From Actinoplanes ianthinogenes (GTDB lineage: Bacteria; Actinomycetota; Actinomycetes; Mycobacteriales; Micromonosporaceae): a DNA stretch of 64,000 bases. Under the pieces are notes generated by a model, which saw only the letters and a list, made by a program, of their open reading frames with translations, had not been told where the DNA came from and ran no database searches. This document shows, piece after piece, positions 42,054 to 49,430 of the stretch (position 1 is the stretch's first letter; the number at the start of each line of letters is the position of its first letter). The position numbers were made by a program, and so were the translations under genes. The stretch lies in NCBI RefSeq assembly GCF_018324205.1, contig NZ_AP023356.1, forward strand, positions 4,419,501 through 4,483,500, written 5' to 3'.

Positions 42054-43988
42054 GTGAAATCCCGTACCCCTGTCGTCGCCGCCACGGTCGCCGCAACAGC
42101 GGCCGCCGCGGTGGCCGTGGCCGTCGCCCAACCGGCGACCGCTCAAACTCCGCCGCCCTCGCCTCAGGCAGCCGCGCAGGCCGCATCCAACCTGCTCGCG
42201 GCCCCGCCCGCGGCGCTGCACGCCTCCGCTGACGAGGCGTTCGTCCAGCACGATGTGATCACCACCGACAAGCTTCAGTACGTCCCGTTCGACCGCACCT
42301 ACAAGGGTCTCGCGGTGATCGGCGGGGACGGCGTCGTCGTCACCGACGCGGCCGGCCAGGTCCAGTTCACGTCGGTGGCGCAGGACGCGCCGCTCGGCAC
42401 GATCAACACCACCCCGAGCCTGAGCGCCGCCGACTCCCTCAAGATCGCCAAGAGCGAGCTGAAGTCGGTGGCCACCGTCGAGGGCACCAAGCTGATCGTC
42501 CTGGCCACGACCGGCACCCCGGCGCTGGCCTGGGAGTCGACCATCCGGGGCACCAGCGCCGAGGGCCCGAGCCGCCTCACCGTCGACGTGGACGCCGCCT
42601 CCGGCAAGGTGCTGCGCACCTACGAGCACGTGACCGACGTGACCGGCACCGGCACCGGCTGGATCAACGGCTCGGTCAGCCTGGACACCACCCTCTCGGG
42701 CAGCACCTACAGCCTGAAGGACCCGAGCATCACGTCGCTGACCTGCCAGGACGCGTCGACCAACACGACCTTCAGCGGCACCGACAACGCGTGGGGCAAC
42801 GGCACCGGCACCAACAAGGAGACCGGCTGCGTCGACGCGTTCTACGTCGCGCAGAAGGAGAAGGGCATGCTGTCCAGCTGGCTGGGCCGCACCGGCTTCT
42901 CCAGCAGCGGTGGCGCGTGGCCGATCCGGGTCGGCCTGAACGACCAGAACGCGTACTACGACGGCACCCAGGTCCAGATCGGCAAGAACACCGCCAACCA
43001 GTGGATCTCCTCGGCTGACGTGGTGGGCCACGAACTCGGCCACGGCATCGACGACAACACCCCGGGTGGCATCTCGAACGGCAACACCCAGGAGTTCGTC
43101 GCCGACGTGTTCGGCGCGGCCACCGAGGCCTACGCCAACAACCCGAACGACCCGCCGGACTACCAGGTCGGCGAGGAGATCAACCTGGTCGGCTCCGGCC
43201 CGATCCGGTACATGTACAACCCGTCGCTCGCCGGTGACGACAACTGCTACTCGTCCAGCACCCCGAGCCAGGAGGTGCACGCCGCGGCCGGCCCCGGTAA
43301 CCACTGGTTCTACCTGCTCGCCGAGGGCACCAACCCGACCAACGGCCAGCCGTCCAGCAGCCGGTGCTCCGGCTCCGGCGCGATCACCGGTGTCGGCATC
43401 CAGACCGCCACCAAGATCATGTACAACGCGATGTTGATGAAGACCAGCAGCTCGTCGTACCTGAAGTACCGCACCTGGACGCTGACCGCGGCCAAGGCCC
43501 TGGACAGCACCTGCGGGCTCTTCAACACCACGAAGGCCGCCTGGGACGCGGTGAGCGTGCCGGCCCAGTCCGCCGACCCGACCTGCACCGGCGGCACCAC
43601 CTCGCCGACCCCGTCGCAGAGCACCTCGAACCCGCCGGCCGGTTGCAGCGGCACCAACGGCACCGACGTCTCGATCCCGGACGCGGGCTCGGCGGTCTAC
43701 AGCGACATCGCGATCAGCGGCTGCGCCCGCAGCGCCTCGTCGACCTCGACGATCGCCGTGAACATCGTCCACACCTACCGGGGTGACCTGCGGGTCGACC
43801 TGGTCGCGCCGGACGGCACGGTCTACAACCTGAAGGCCACGTCGAGCAGCGACAGCGCGGACAACGTCGCCACGACGTACACGAAGAACCTCTCCAGCGA
43901 GGCGGCGAACGGGACCTGGCGCCTGAAGGTCCAGGACGTCTACTCGGCGGACACCGGCTACATCAACAGTTGGACGCTCACTCTCTGA
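42054..43988 (+). CDS. Secreted M4 (thermolysin-like) metalloprotease with P-domain
   Basis: 644 residues. Signal peptide (about 1-30), an FTP/PepSY-type propeptide (to about 200), then the M4 catalytic region. Zinc site VVGHELGHGIDD is near residue 324 and the third ligand in NTQEFVADVFGAATEAY near 345. The catalytic-His block EVHAAAGPGNHWFYLLAEG is near 410. A Ser/Thr/Pro linker leads to a C-terminal proprotein-convertase P-domain (about 535-644, IPDAGSAVYSDIAISGC, HTYRGDLRVDLVAPDGTVYNL, NGTWRLKVQDVYSADTGYINSWTLTL). GTG start with AAAGGAG upstream. An extracellular digestive protease. Confidence 0.93.
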   Translation: MKSRTPVVAATVAATAAAAVAVAVAQPATAQTPPPSPQAAAQAASNLLAAPPAALHASADEAFVQHDVITTDKLQYVPFDRTYKGLAVIGGDGVVVTDAAGQVQFTSVAQDAPLGTINTTPSLSAADSLKIAKSELKSVATVEGTKLIVLATTGTPALAWESTIRGTSAEGPSRLTVDVDAASGKVLRTYEHVTDVTGTGTGWINGSVSLDTTLSGSTYSLKDPSITSLTCQDASTNTTFSGTDNAWGNGTGTNKETGCVDAFYVAQKEKGMLSSWLGRTGFSSSGGAWPIRVGLNDQNAYYDGTQVQIGKNTANQWISSADVVGHELGHGIDDNTPGGISNGNTQEFVADVFGAATEAYANNPNDPPDYQVGEEINLVGSGPIRYMYNPSLAGDDNCYSSSTPSQEVHAAAGPGNHWFYLLAEGTNPTNGQPSSSRCSGSGAITGVGIQTATKIMYNAMLMKTSSSSYLKYRTWTLTAAKALDSTCGLFNTTKAAWDAVSVPAQSADPTCTGGTTSPTPSQSTSNPPAGCSGTNGTDVSIPDAGSAVYSDIAISGCARSASSTSTIAVNIVHTYRGDLRVDLVAPDGTVYNLKATSSSDSADNVATTYTKNLSSEAANGTWRLKVQDVYSADTGYINSWTLTL

Positions 43989-44005
43989 CCCTCACGGGTG
44001 AGCAC

Positions 44006-44034
44006 GAGGGGCGCTGCCGTCGGCAGCGCCCCTC
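44006..44034 (+). terminator. Terminator hairpin after the M4 protease gene
   Basis: Perfect 13-bp stem, GAGGGGCGCTGCC (44006-44018) and GGCAGCGCCCCTC (44022-44034), loop GTC; no T-run. Confidence 0.75.
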
Positions 44035-44132
44035 CCGGCATGACAGTCCGATGTGGCCCCAGCCACAGTGACGCCGGACCGTGATCTTCGACGCTTACGG
44101 TTCCCGTCAACGCAGGACGGGAGGTCGCGACA

Positions 44133-44732
44133 GTGACTGACGTATTCGGGGCGGTGGTGCCCGGCCGCCCGACCGGTGTGCTCGCCGACGTGTGGGGCCG
44201 GTCCGCCGTCCGCGACGTGATCCTGATCGTGGGCGCCGCCGGCGCTGTCGGCCTGGCCGCCCAGATCGCTCTCCCGGTGCCCGGCTCACCGATCCCGATC
44301 ACCGGACAGACCTTCGCGGTGCTGCTGGCCGGCGCGGTGCTCGGTCCCGGTCGCGGCGCGGCCGGCATGCTTGTGTACGCGGTGGCCGGCATCCTCGGCG
44401 TCCCGTGGTTCGCCGCGGGCGCTTCCGGCTGGCCCGCCGCGACCGGCGGTTACCTGCTCGGTTTCGTCGTCGCCGCGGCGCTGGTCGGCCAGCTCGCCGC
44501 GCTCGGCGCCGACCGCCGCCCGGGTTACACGATCGGACTCATGGTGATCGGCAACCTGCTGATCTATCTGATCGGCGTGCCGTGGCTGGCGCTGGCCACC
44601 ACCCTCGACGTGCCCGAGGCGATCTGCCAGGGCCTGTTTCCGTACCTGATGGGCGATCTCCTGAAGATCGCTCTGGCGGCTGCCCTGCTGCCCGCCGCCT
44701 GGCTCTGGCTGAACCGCAAACACGCTGGTTGA
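44133..44732 (+). CDS. bioY: Biotin transporter substrate-binding component BioY
   Basis: 199 residues, about six membrane helices. BioY signatures are LPVPGSPIPITGQTFAVLLAGAVLGPGRGAAGMLVYAVAGILGVPWFAAGASGW and TGGYLLGFVVAAALVGQLA, then LIGVPWLALATTLDVPEAICQGLFPYLMGDLLKIALAAALLP. It is the S-component of an ECF transporter; no ATPase or BioN gene is adjacent, so it probably uses a shared energising module. GTG start with GGGAGGTCGC upstream. A TGTGGC-CCCA-GCCACA dyad (44052-44067) lies in its leader. Confidence 0.93.
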   Translation: MTDVFGAVVPGRPTGVLADVWGRSAVRDVILIVGAAGAVGLAAQIALPVPGSPIPITGQTFAVLLAGAVLGPGRGAAGMLVYAVAGILGVPWFAAGASGWPAATGGYLLGFVVAAALVGQLAALGADRRPGYTIGLMVIGNLLIYLIGVPWLALATTLDVPEAICQGLFPYLMGDLLKIALAAALLPAAWLWLNRKHAG

Positions 44733-44788
44733 GCCGCCTCTGTTGGGGTACCTCGCGGGTCGAGACGAGGGACTCAGGGAGGCAGGAC

Positions 44789-45454
44789 ATGCGACTCAAT
44801 CTGCTCCGACCACTGTACGAACGGCCCGGACCGTGGGCTTCGGTATATCTCGACACATCGCAGGACGCCGGGGACGCCTCGCGGGCCGCCGAGTCACGCT
44901 GGTCCGCCGCACGGGACGCGCTGGCCGACGCCGGTTGCGATCCGCTGACCGTGCATGCACTCGACGACGCCGTCATGGATCACCATCCGGAGGTTCCGGG
45001 CCGGCACGGACTCGCCCTGTTCGCCACGGCCGGTGAGGTGATCATGCGGCAGGTGCTGCCCGATCCGCCCGCGGCGATCACCGCCTACGACCCGTTGCCG
45101 CACGCCATGCCGATGGTCGTGCAGCTGGCGCGGGACGCCGAGGACGTCGCGTCACCCGATCAGTTCCGGGACGGCATGAGCAAGGTGGTGATCGACCTGT
45201 CGCGGGGGGAGGTCGAGACGCTGCTGCTGATCGACGACCCGTCCTCGACCGAGCAACTGTGGATCGGCCCGGACCCGATGCAGCTCAGCGACGATCCGGA
45301 AACGCTCAACCGGGCCGGCATCCGGTATCCGCCCCTGGTCCGCGCGGACGCCGCCATGCTCCGGGCGCTGACCGTCGCGGACGGGTCGATCAGGCTGGTC
45401 GACCCGGCGGATCAGGATCACCTGCCCGGTGGCATCGGCGCGCTGCCCCGCTGA
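44789..45454 (+). CDS. Shortened baeRF/Vms1-like (bacterial eRF1-related) protein
   Basis: 221 residues. The N-terminus (MRLNLLRPLYERPGPWASVYLDTSQDAGDASRAAESRWSAARDAL) and C-terminus (VETLLLIDDPSSTEQLWIGPDPMQLS...GGIGALPR) match the ends of the actinobacterial baeRF2-type family (Rv2629-like), whose members are usually about 370 residues. The central segment, which normally holds the release-factor-like core, is missing between roughly residues 110 and 125, with the frame intact. It may be a natural short form or an internal deletion. ATG with AGGGAGG upstream. Confidence 0.7.
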   Translation: MRLNLLRPLYERPGPWASVYLDTSQDAGDASRAAESRWSAARDALADAGCDPLTVHALDDAVMDHHPEVPGRHGLALFATAGEVIMRQVLPDPPAAITAYDPLPHAMPMVVQLARDAEDVASPDQFRDGMSKVVIDLSRGEVETLLLIDDPSSTEQLWIGPDPMQLSDDPETLNRAGIRYPPLVRADAAMLRALTVADGSIRLVDPADQDHLPGGIGALPR

Positions 45455-45466
45455 CGAACCCACAAC

Positions 45467-45496
45467 CCACAGGCTGTGCGCACAGCCTGTGGATAA
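45467..45496. other. 26-bp perfect palindrome overlapping a DnaA-box sequence
   Basis: 45467-45492 is a perfect loopless palindrome centred on TGC-GCA (arms CCACAGGCTGTGC). At its right end TGTGGATAA (45488-45496) is the complement of the consensus DnaA box TTATCCACA. It lies between two convergent genes and could also end transcription. Confidence 0.5.
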
Positions 45497-45537
45497 CTCG
45501 AACAGATGTGCCAATGGCGACACGTGACGGCGGCTGA

Positions 45538-45909
45538 TCAGATGTCCAGGTTCGCCTCGATCCGCTTGAGCTGGTGGCGGGCCAGCGCGAGGTTGGCCCG
45601 CTCCTTGTACAGCGCCAGGTAAAGGAAGAGCCCCTGCCCGGAGCGCCCGGTCAGCGGCCGGATCAGGTGATACTGCGTGTCGAGGGTGATCAGTACGTCC
45701 TCGATGCTCTCGCGCAGACCGAGCATCTCCATCGTGCGCAGCTTGGCCCGCACCACCTCGGTGTTGGCGGCGGCAGCGACGGTCAGGTCGAAGTTCCGGT
45801 CGCCGCCGGCCACGCCGAGCGCCATCCCGCTGCTGCGGTCGACCAGCGCGACGCCGATCGCGCCGTCGATCTGCATCGCATCCTTCAGTGCCACGTCCAT
45901 GTCCGGCAT
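45538..45909 (-). CDS. Roadblock/LC7-like small protein, stand-alone
   Basis: 123 residues starting MPDMDVALKDAMQIDGAIGVALVDRSSGMALGVAGG, then FDLTVAAAANTEVVRAKLRTMEMLGLRESIEDVLITLDTQYHLIRPLTGRSGQGLFLYLAL, a Roadblock-like alternation of strand and helix. Distantly resembles CvnB but has no GTPase or DUF742 neighbour. The ATG at 45909 has GGAGGA 8 nt upstream. Probably a regulator or scaffold; partners unknown. Confidence 0.75.
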   Translation of the reverse strand: MPDMDVALKDAMQIDGAIGVALVDRSSGMALGVAGGDRNFDLTVAAAANTEVVRAKLRTMEMLGLRESIEDVLITLDTQYHLIRPLTGRSGQGLFLYLALYKERANLALARHQLKRIEANLDI

Positions 45910-46031
45910 TTCGGGTTCCTCCGATATCTCGCTCCGTCGCCATCGACTGTCACCGACACCCGGCGGAACCCGTCGCACATGATGTCCGGCTTGGACAGTC
46001 GACCAGCTCGCATGCTGGTGATGGCACCGAA

Positions 46032-46055
46032 GGAGTTGAAGATTTTCGCAACTCC
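46032..46055. promoter_or_regulatory. Inverted repeat upstream of the ArsR gene
   Basis: GGAGTTG (46032-46038) and CAACTCC (46049-46055), perfect arms, 10-bp spacer, about 75-98 bp before the ArsR start. A candidate autoregulatory operator. Confidence 0.4.
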
Positions 46056-46129
46056 GAAAGAGCTGAAGACGCGTAACCGGGTCCTCCCCTCCCGCGTTTG
46101 CCGGTGTGAATGACTGGAGGGGACTCGTC

Positions 46130-46459
46130 GTGTCCGTGCCGCTGTACCAGGCGAAGGCCGAGATGTTCCGGACCCTCGGCCACCCCGTCCGGATCCGCGT
46201 CCTGGAGCTGCTCCAGGACGGCCCGAAACCGGTCCGCGACCTGCTGTCCGAGATCGACGTCGAGGCCTCGAACCTCTCGCAGCAACTCGCGGTGCTCCGC
46301 CGGGCCGGCATCGTGATCACGTTCCGCGACGGCGCCCTGGTGATGTACGCCCTGAGCACCCCGGACGTCGCCGACCTGCTGGCCGCCGGCCGCCGGATCC
46401 TCGGCGCCGTCCTCACCGACCGCGACGGCCTGCTGGTCCAGCTCCGCGCCCAGGACTGA
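46130..46459 (+). CDS. ArsR family transcriptional regulator
   Basis: 109 residues: winged HTH AEMFRTLGHPVRIRVLELLQDGPKPVRDLLSEIDVEASNLSQQLAVLRRAGIVITFRDGALVMYALSTPDVADLL. It has no cysteine, so the usual thiolate metal sites are absent and the signal is probably not a soft metal. GTG 46130 is chosen because GGAGGGG (46117-46123) lies 7 nt upstream. It ends 1 bp before the end of the convergent DUF4188 gene. Confidence 0.88.
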   Translation: MSVPLYQAKAEMFRTLGHPVRIRVLELLQDGPKPVRDLLSEIDVEASNLSQQLAVLRRAGIVITFRDGALVMYALSTPDVADLLAAGRRILGAVLTDRDGLLVQLRAQD

Positions 46460-46460
46460 G

Positions 46461-47045
46461 TCAGCCGCGCAGCTGGGAGTGGAAGATCGGCTCCGTGGTG
46501 GCTTGATAGCCCCCGTGCTCGCCCTTCGGGACGACCGGCTGCAAACCACGCACGGCGCCGACCCCGGTGGCCGGCATGTCCCCGTAAAGGCACTGGTAGG
46601 CGCCCTTCGGCACGGAGAACATCTCGTGCCAGATGCCGACCGCGCCGTTCCCGGCGAAGTACCTCTTCCAGAACCGGTCCTGCGCCGGGCGGTGCAGCCG
46701 GCCACCGTCGTGCGCGAAGGCGCGGATGTCACCGGCACGGCGCCAGTACTGGATCAGGGTGACCTGGCGCAGGCCCGGGCCGCCGAGCATCTGGTAGCCG
46801 AGCAGGCCGCTCTCCGGGTCGGCGGCCAGCTCGCGGAGCATCCCGGGCATCGCGAACATCACCGCCAGCCAGGTGCGCAGCGACCGCAACCGGTTGATCC
46901 GCATGCCGACCAGGAAGACCGCGATCGGCTCCTCGTTGTCCGCCATGAACCGGCCGCGGCGCACCTGGTCGTCGACCGGCCCGGTGCGCTGCCAGCGCGG
47001 ATGCATGAGCAGTTGAGCTCCGTGGAACAGTGCCGAACCGGCCAT
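46461..47045 (-). CDS. DUF4188 family protein
   Basis: 194 residues. DUF4188 landmarks are RGRFMADNEEPIAVFLVGMRINRLRSLRTWLAVMFAMPGMLRELAADPESGLLGYQML, VTLIQYWRRAGDIRAFAHDGGRLHRPA, and GAVGIWHEMFSVPKGAYQCLYGDMP. The family is dimeric alpha/beta-barrel-like and resembles monooxygenase/dehydratase folds; its activity is not established. ATG with GAGGAGG upstream. The operator dyad at 47065-47085 sits 20 bp before the start, shared with the divergent MerR gene. Confidence 0.88.
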   Translation of the reverse strand: MAGSALFHGAQLLMHPRWQRTGPVDDQVRRGRFMADNEEPIAVFLVGMRINRLRSLRTWLAVMFAMPGMLRELAADPESGLLGYQMLGGPGLRQVTLIQYWRRAGDIRAFAHDGGRLHRPAQDRFWKRYFAGNGAVGIWHEMFSVPKGAYQCLYGDMPATGVGAVRGLQPVVPKGEHGGYQATTEPIFHSQLRG

Positions 47046-47064
47046 GGCGGGCCTCCTCGATCCG

Positions 47065-47085
47065 TAGGATAGTTCCACTATCCTA
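47065..47085. promoter_or_regulatory. MerR operator, copy 1
   Basis: Perfect 9-bp arms TAGGATAGT and ACTATCCTA around TCC, between the divergent DUF4188 and MerR genes. Core GGATAG-5-CTATCC recurs at 48691-48707. Confidence 0.7.
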
Positions 47086-47130
47086 GTGACGCCGGTCGCT
47101 GTCCAGACCGTTGGGGAAGAATGGCTCAGC

Positions 47131-47787
47131 GTGCGCCTGTCCGAGCTCAGCACCGAGAGTGGTGTGCCCATCGCGACCATCAAGTTCTACCTGCGGGAGG
47201 GCTTGCTGGAGCCGGGGGCGCCGGTCACCGCGCGCCAGTCCGACTACGACGACAGCCATCTGCGGCGGTTGCGCCTGGTCCGCGCCATGCAGCAGATCGG
47301 CGGGATGAGCATCGACCAGGTGCGCAACGTGCTGTTCGCGGCCGGCGAGAGCACGCTGAGCCGGCACGAGCGGCTCGGGGTCGCGCAATACATGCTGCCG
47401 CCGCTGGTCGAGGCGCCCACCGACGACCCGCTCTGGGACCAGACGCACGGCGAGGTGCTGGCCCTGATGACCGAGCTGGGCTGGCTGATCAACGACTTCA
47501 GCCCGTCCCTGAACGCGCTGACCAGGTCCATCGTCGCGCTGCGCCGGCTCGGGTACCGGGACGGGATCGAGCACGTGCGCCGGTACGCGGCGGCGATGCA
47601 CCCGCTCGCCGAGGGCGAGTACCGGTTCATCGACGGCCATCGGGACCTGGACGAGGCCATCGAGGCCACGGTCGCCTACACGGTGCTGTACGAGCCGATC
47701 CTGCTGGCCGTCCGGCGGCTCGCCCACGAGGACGTCTCGGCGCGACTGCACAACCGCCGGCCGATCAGCCCGCTCGACGGGGTGTGA
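47131..47787 (+). CDS. MerR family transcriptional regulator
   Basis: 218 residues. N-terminal MerR domain VRLSELSTESGVPIATIKFYLREGLLEPGAPVTARQSDYDDSHLRRLRLVRAMQQIGGMSIDQVRNVL, then a large C-terminal helical domain (VEAPTDDPLWDQTHGEVLALMTELGWLI...AMHPLAEGEYRFIDGHRDLDEAIEATVAYTVLYEPILLAVRRLAHEDV), probably a ligand-binding part. The start is taken at GTG 47131, where homology to MerR begins. It should bind the dyads at 47065 and 48691 and control DUF4188, itself and the membrane-protein gene ending at 47824. Confidence 0.88.
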   Translation: MRLSELSTESGVPIATIKFYLREGLLEPGAPVTARQSDYDDSHLRRLRLVRAMQQIGGMSIDQVRNVLFAAGESTLSRHERLGVAQYMLPPLVEAPTDDPLWDQTHGEVLALMTELGWLINDFSPSLNALTRSIVALRRLGYRDGIEHVRRYAAAMHPLAEGEYRFIDGHRDLDEAIEATVAYTVLYEPILLAVRRLAHEDVSARLHNRRPISPLDGV

Positions 47788-47823
47788 CGGCGGGGCTGCT
47801 CCGGGCGTACGCAAAACGTGGTC

Positions 47824-48660
47824 TTAATCGGCCAAAGCCGGGGACCTCCAGCGCTCGGCGGGGCCCGCCATCAGCCAGCCGATCGCGCCGGTCAGGGCGA
47901 GCAGGATCATCAGGACCAGGTAGATCCAGCTCAGGGTGTTGTCCCAGCGGACCTCGCCGAGATAGCGGACGAAGGCGATCACGCTCGCCGTGCCCGCGAC
48001 CAGGTAGTTGACGGCGCCGGCGCGCTGGCGGTCCGGATCGCCCTCGCGGATGGCGAGGATCGAGCCGACGCCGAAGACCAGGGCCCACACGCCCAGCGCG
48101 GAGACGTCCAGCTCGCTGACCGGCCAGGGCCAGGCGTCGGCGGCCGCGGCCGGCCGGAGCAGGGCGAACAGGCCCACGCCGGTGCCGATCACGGCGACCA
48201 CGGCGATCGGCAGCACGGTGAACCAGAGGCGGGGAAACTCGCGCGGCGGGATCCGGCCCGGCGCGCGCAGCTGCACCACCAGCAGGACCGCGCCGACGAC
48301 CGGAGCGAGCAGGTGCACGATCAGCCAGCCCCAGGCGTTGCCGAACGCGACGATGTCACCGCCGCCGAGGTGGGTCTGATCCGCGTAGCGGAGCGTGACC
48401 AGCAGCATGAGGATCATCAGCAGCAGAGTGCTGAGGTACGCCACCCGGACGTCCACCCATCGCCGCAGCCGCAGCGCGGAGACCAGCATGGCCAGGCCGC
48501 CGCAGTAGCCGGCGCCCATCGTGGCCGCGGACAGTGGCGACGTGAACGTCCAGGCGAAGCCCCGGCCGCCGAGCACGAAGAGCAACAGCACCTGGAGACC
48601 GGCGCAGAGCGCCAGCGGGAGGAGGAATCCGGCACGGATCGCGGGCGTGACGTCCTTCAT
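47824..48660 (-). CDS. Multi-spanning membrane protein, MerR-linked
   Basis: 278 residues with about eight hydrophobic helices (for example AIRAGFLLPLALCAGLQVLLLFVLGG, YLSTLLLMILMLLVTL, LIVHLLAPVVGAVLLVVQL, LSWIYLVLMILLALTGAIGWLM). I do not recognise the family. ATG 48660. The MerR-type dyad at 48691-48707 is 31 bp upstream, so it probably belongs to the same small regulon as DUF4188. It is convergent with the MerR gene. Confidence 0.75.
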   Translation of the reverse strand: MKDVTPAIRAGFLLPLALCAGLQVLLLFVLGGRGFAWTFTSPLSAATMGAGYCGGLAMLVSALRLRRWVDVRVAYLSTLLLMILMLLVTLRYADQTHLGGGDIVAFGNAWGWLIVHLLAPVVGAVLLVVQLRAPGRIPPREFPRLWFTVLPIAVVAVIGTGVGLFALLRPAAAADAWPWPVSELDVSALGVWALVFGVGSILAIREGDPDRQRAGAVNYLVAGTASVIAFVRYLGEVRWDNTLSWIYLVLMILLALTGAIGWLMAGPAERWRSPALAD

Positions 48661-48690
48661 CCCGTGAAGCTACAGCGAGAGATGTCGATT

Positions 48691-48707
48691 GGATAGTGGT
48701 TCTATCC
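48691..48707. promoter_or_regulatory. MerR operator, copy 2
   Basis: GGATAG-TGGTT-CTATCC, same 6-5-6 architecture and arms as copy 1. It overlaps the 3' end of the dehydrogenase pseudogene and precedes the membrane-protein gene. Confidence 0.65.
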
Positions 48708-49387
48708 TTCGAAACTCGCATAGTACGAAGCCGCCATGTCCTCGTCCCCGTGCCCCAGTTCCGCGGCGCGGCGGAACCGCTCCGCGCCGGCGGCCGCCAC
48801 GTCCAGGCGTACCCCGTGCGCCGCGCCCGCATCGACGATCAGCCGCGCGTCCTTCTCGGCCGTGACCACCGCGAAGCTGGGCGGCGACAGCCGGTCCTCG
48901 AGGATCGCGGATCCCTTGGCGTGCAGGTAACCCATGTCCAGCGGTCCGTCTTTGATCAGGTCGAAGAAGCTCGCCGGGTCGACGCCGAGGCCCTTGGCCA
49001 GCGCCAGCGTCTCGGCCGTTCCGTGGGTGACCGCCAGCACCCAGCTGTTGGCGACCAGTTTCAGCCGGGTGGCGGACTCGGTCCACACCGTGCGCGCGCC
49101 GACCGCGTCGAAGACCGGCGCGACCGCGTCCCGGTGCTCGGCCGGTCCGGTGGCCAGCACGGTGAGCTGCCCGGCCTCGGCCGGCTGGCGGGTGCCCAGC
49201 ACCGGCGCGTCGAAGAAGATCAGGCCGCGGTGCCGGCGACGTGCGCGCCGTCGGCGGCGAGCGGCTCGGCGCGGTCCCGGTGCCGGTTCCAGACCCGCAC
49301 GACGTGGCCGGCGCGAGCCAGATTGCGGGCCATCGCGGCACCCATGATCCCGGTGCCGAGGACGCTGACGGTGAGTTTCTCGGTCAT
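48702..49387 (-). pseudogene. 3-hydroxyisobutyrate dehydrogenase-like gene, disrupted by an internal deletion
   Basis: The N-terminal part reads MTEKLTVSVLGTGIMGAAMARNLARAGHVVRVWNRHRDRAEPLAADGAHVAGTAA and then meets a stop at about 49220. One frame over, the sequence resumes at FFDAPVLGTRQPAEAGQLTVLATGP and continues through KLVANSWVLAVTHGTAETLALAKGLG to the normal C-terminus at 48702. Relative to the roughly 290-residue family, about 55-65 residues after GTAA (the end of the Rossmann domain) are missing and the frame is shifted. A deletion of this size is not a simple base-calling error. The product should be inactive. Confidence 0.75.
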
Positions 49388-49430
49388 GGTCAAACCGTAC
49401 GCATCCATCCGTTCGCGCCGCTTCGGGTAC

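Noticed and set aside
45488..45496. Replication origin suggested by a perfect DnaA box
   Set aside because: Only one box, no AT-rich unwinding region, and no dnaA, dnaN or gyr genes nearby.
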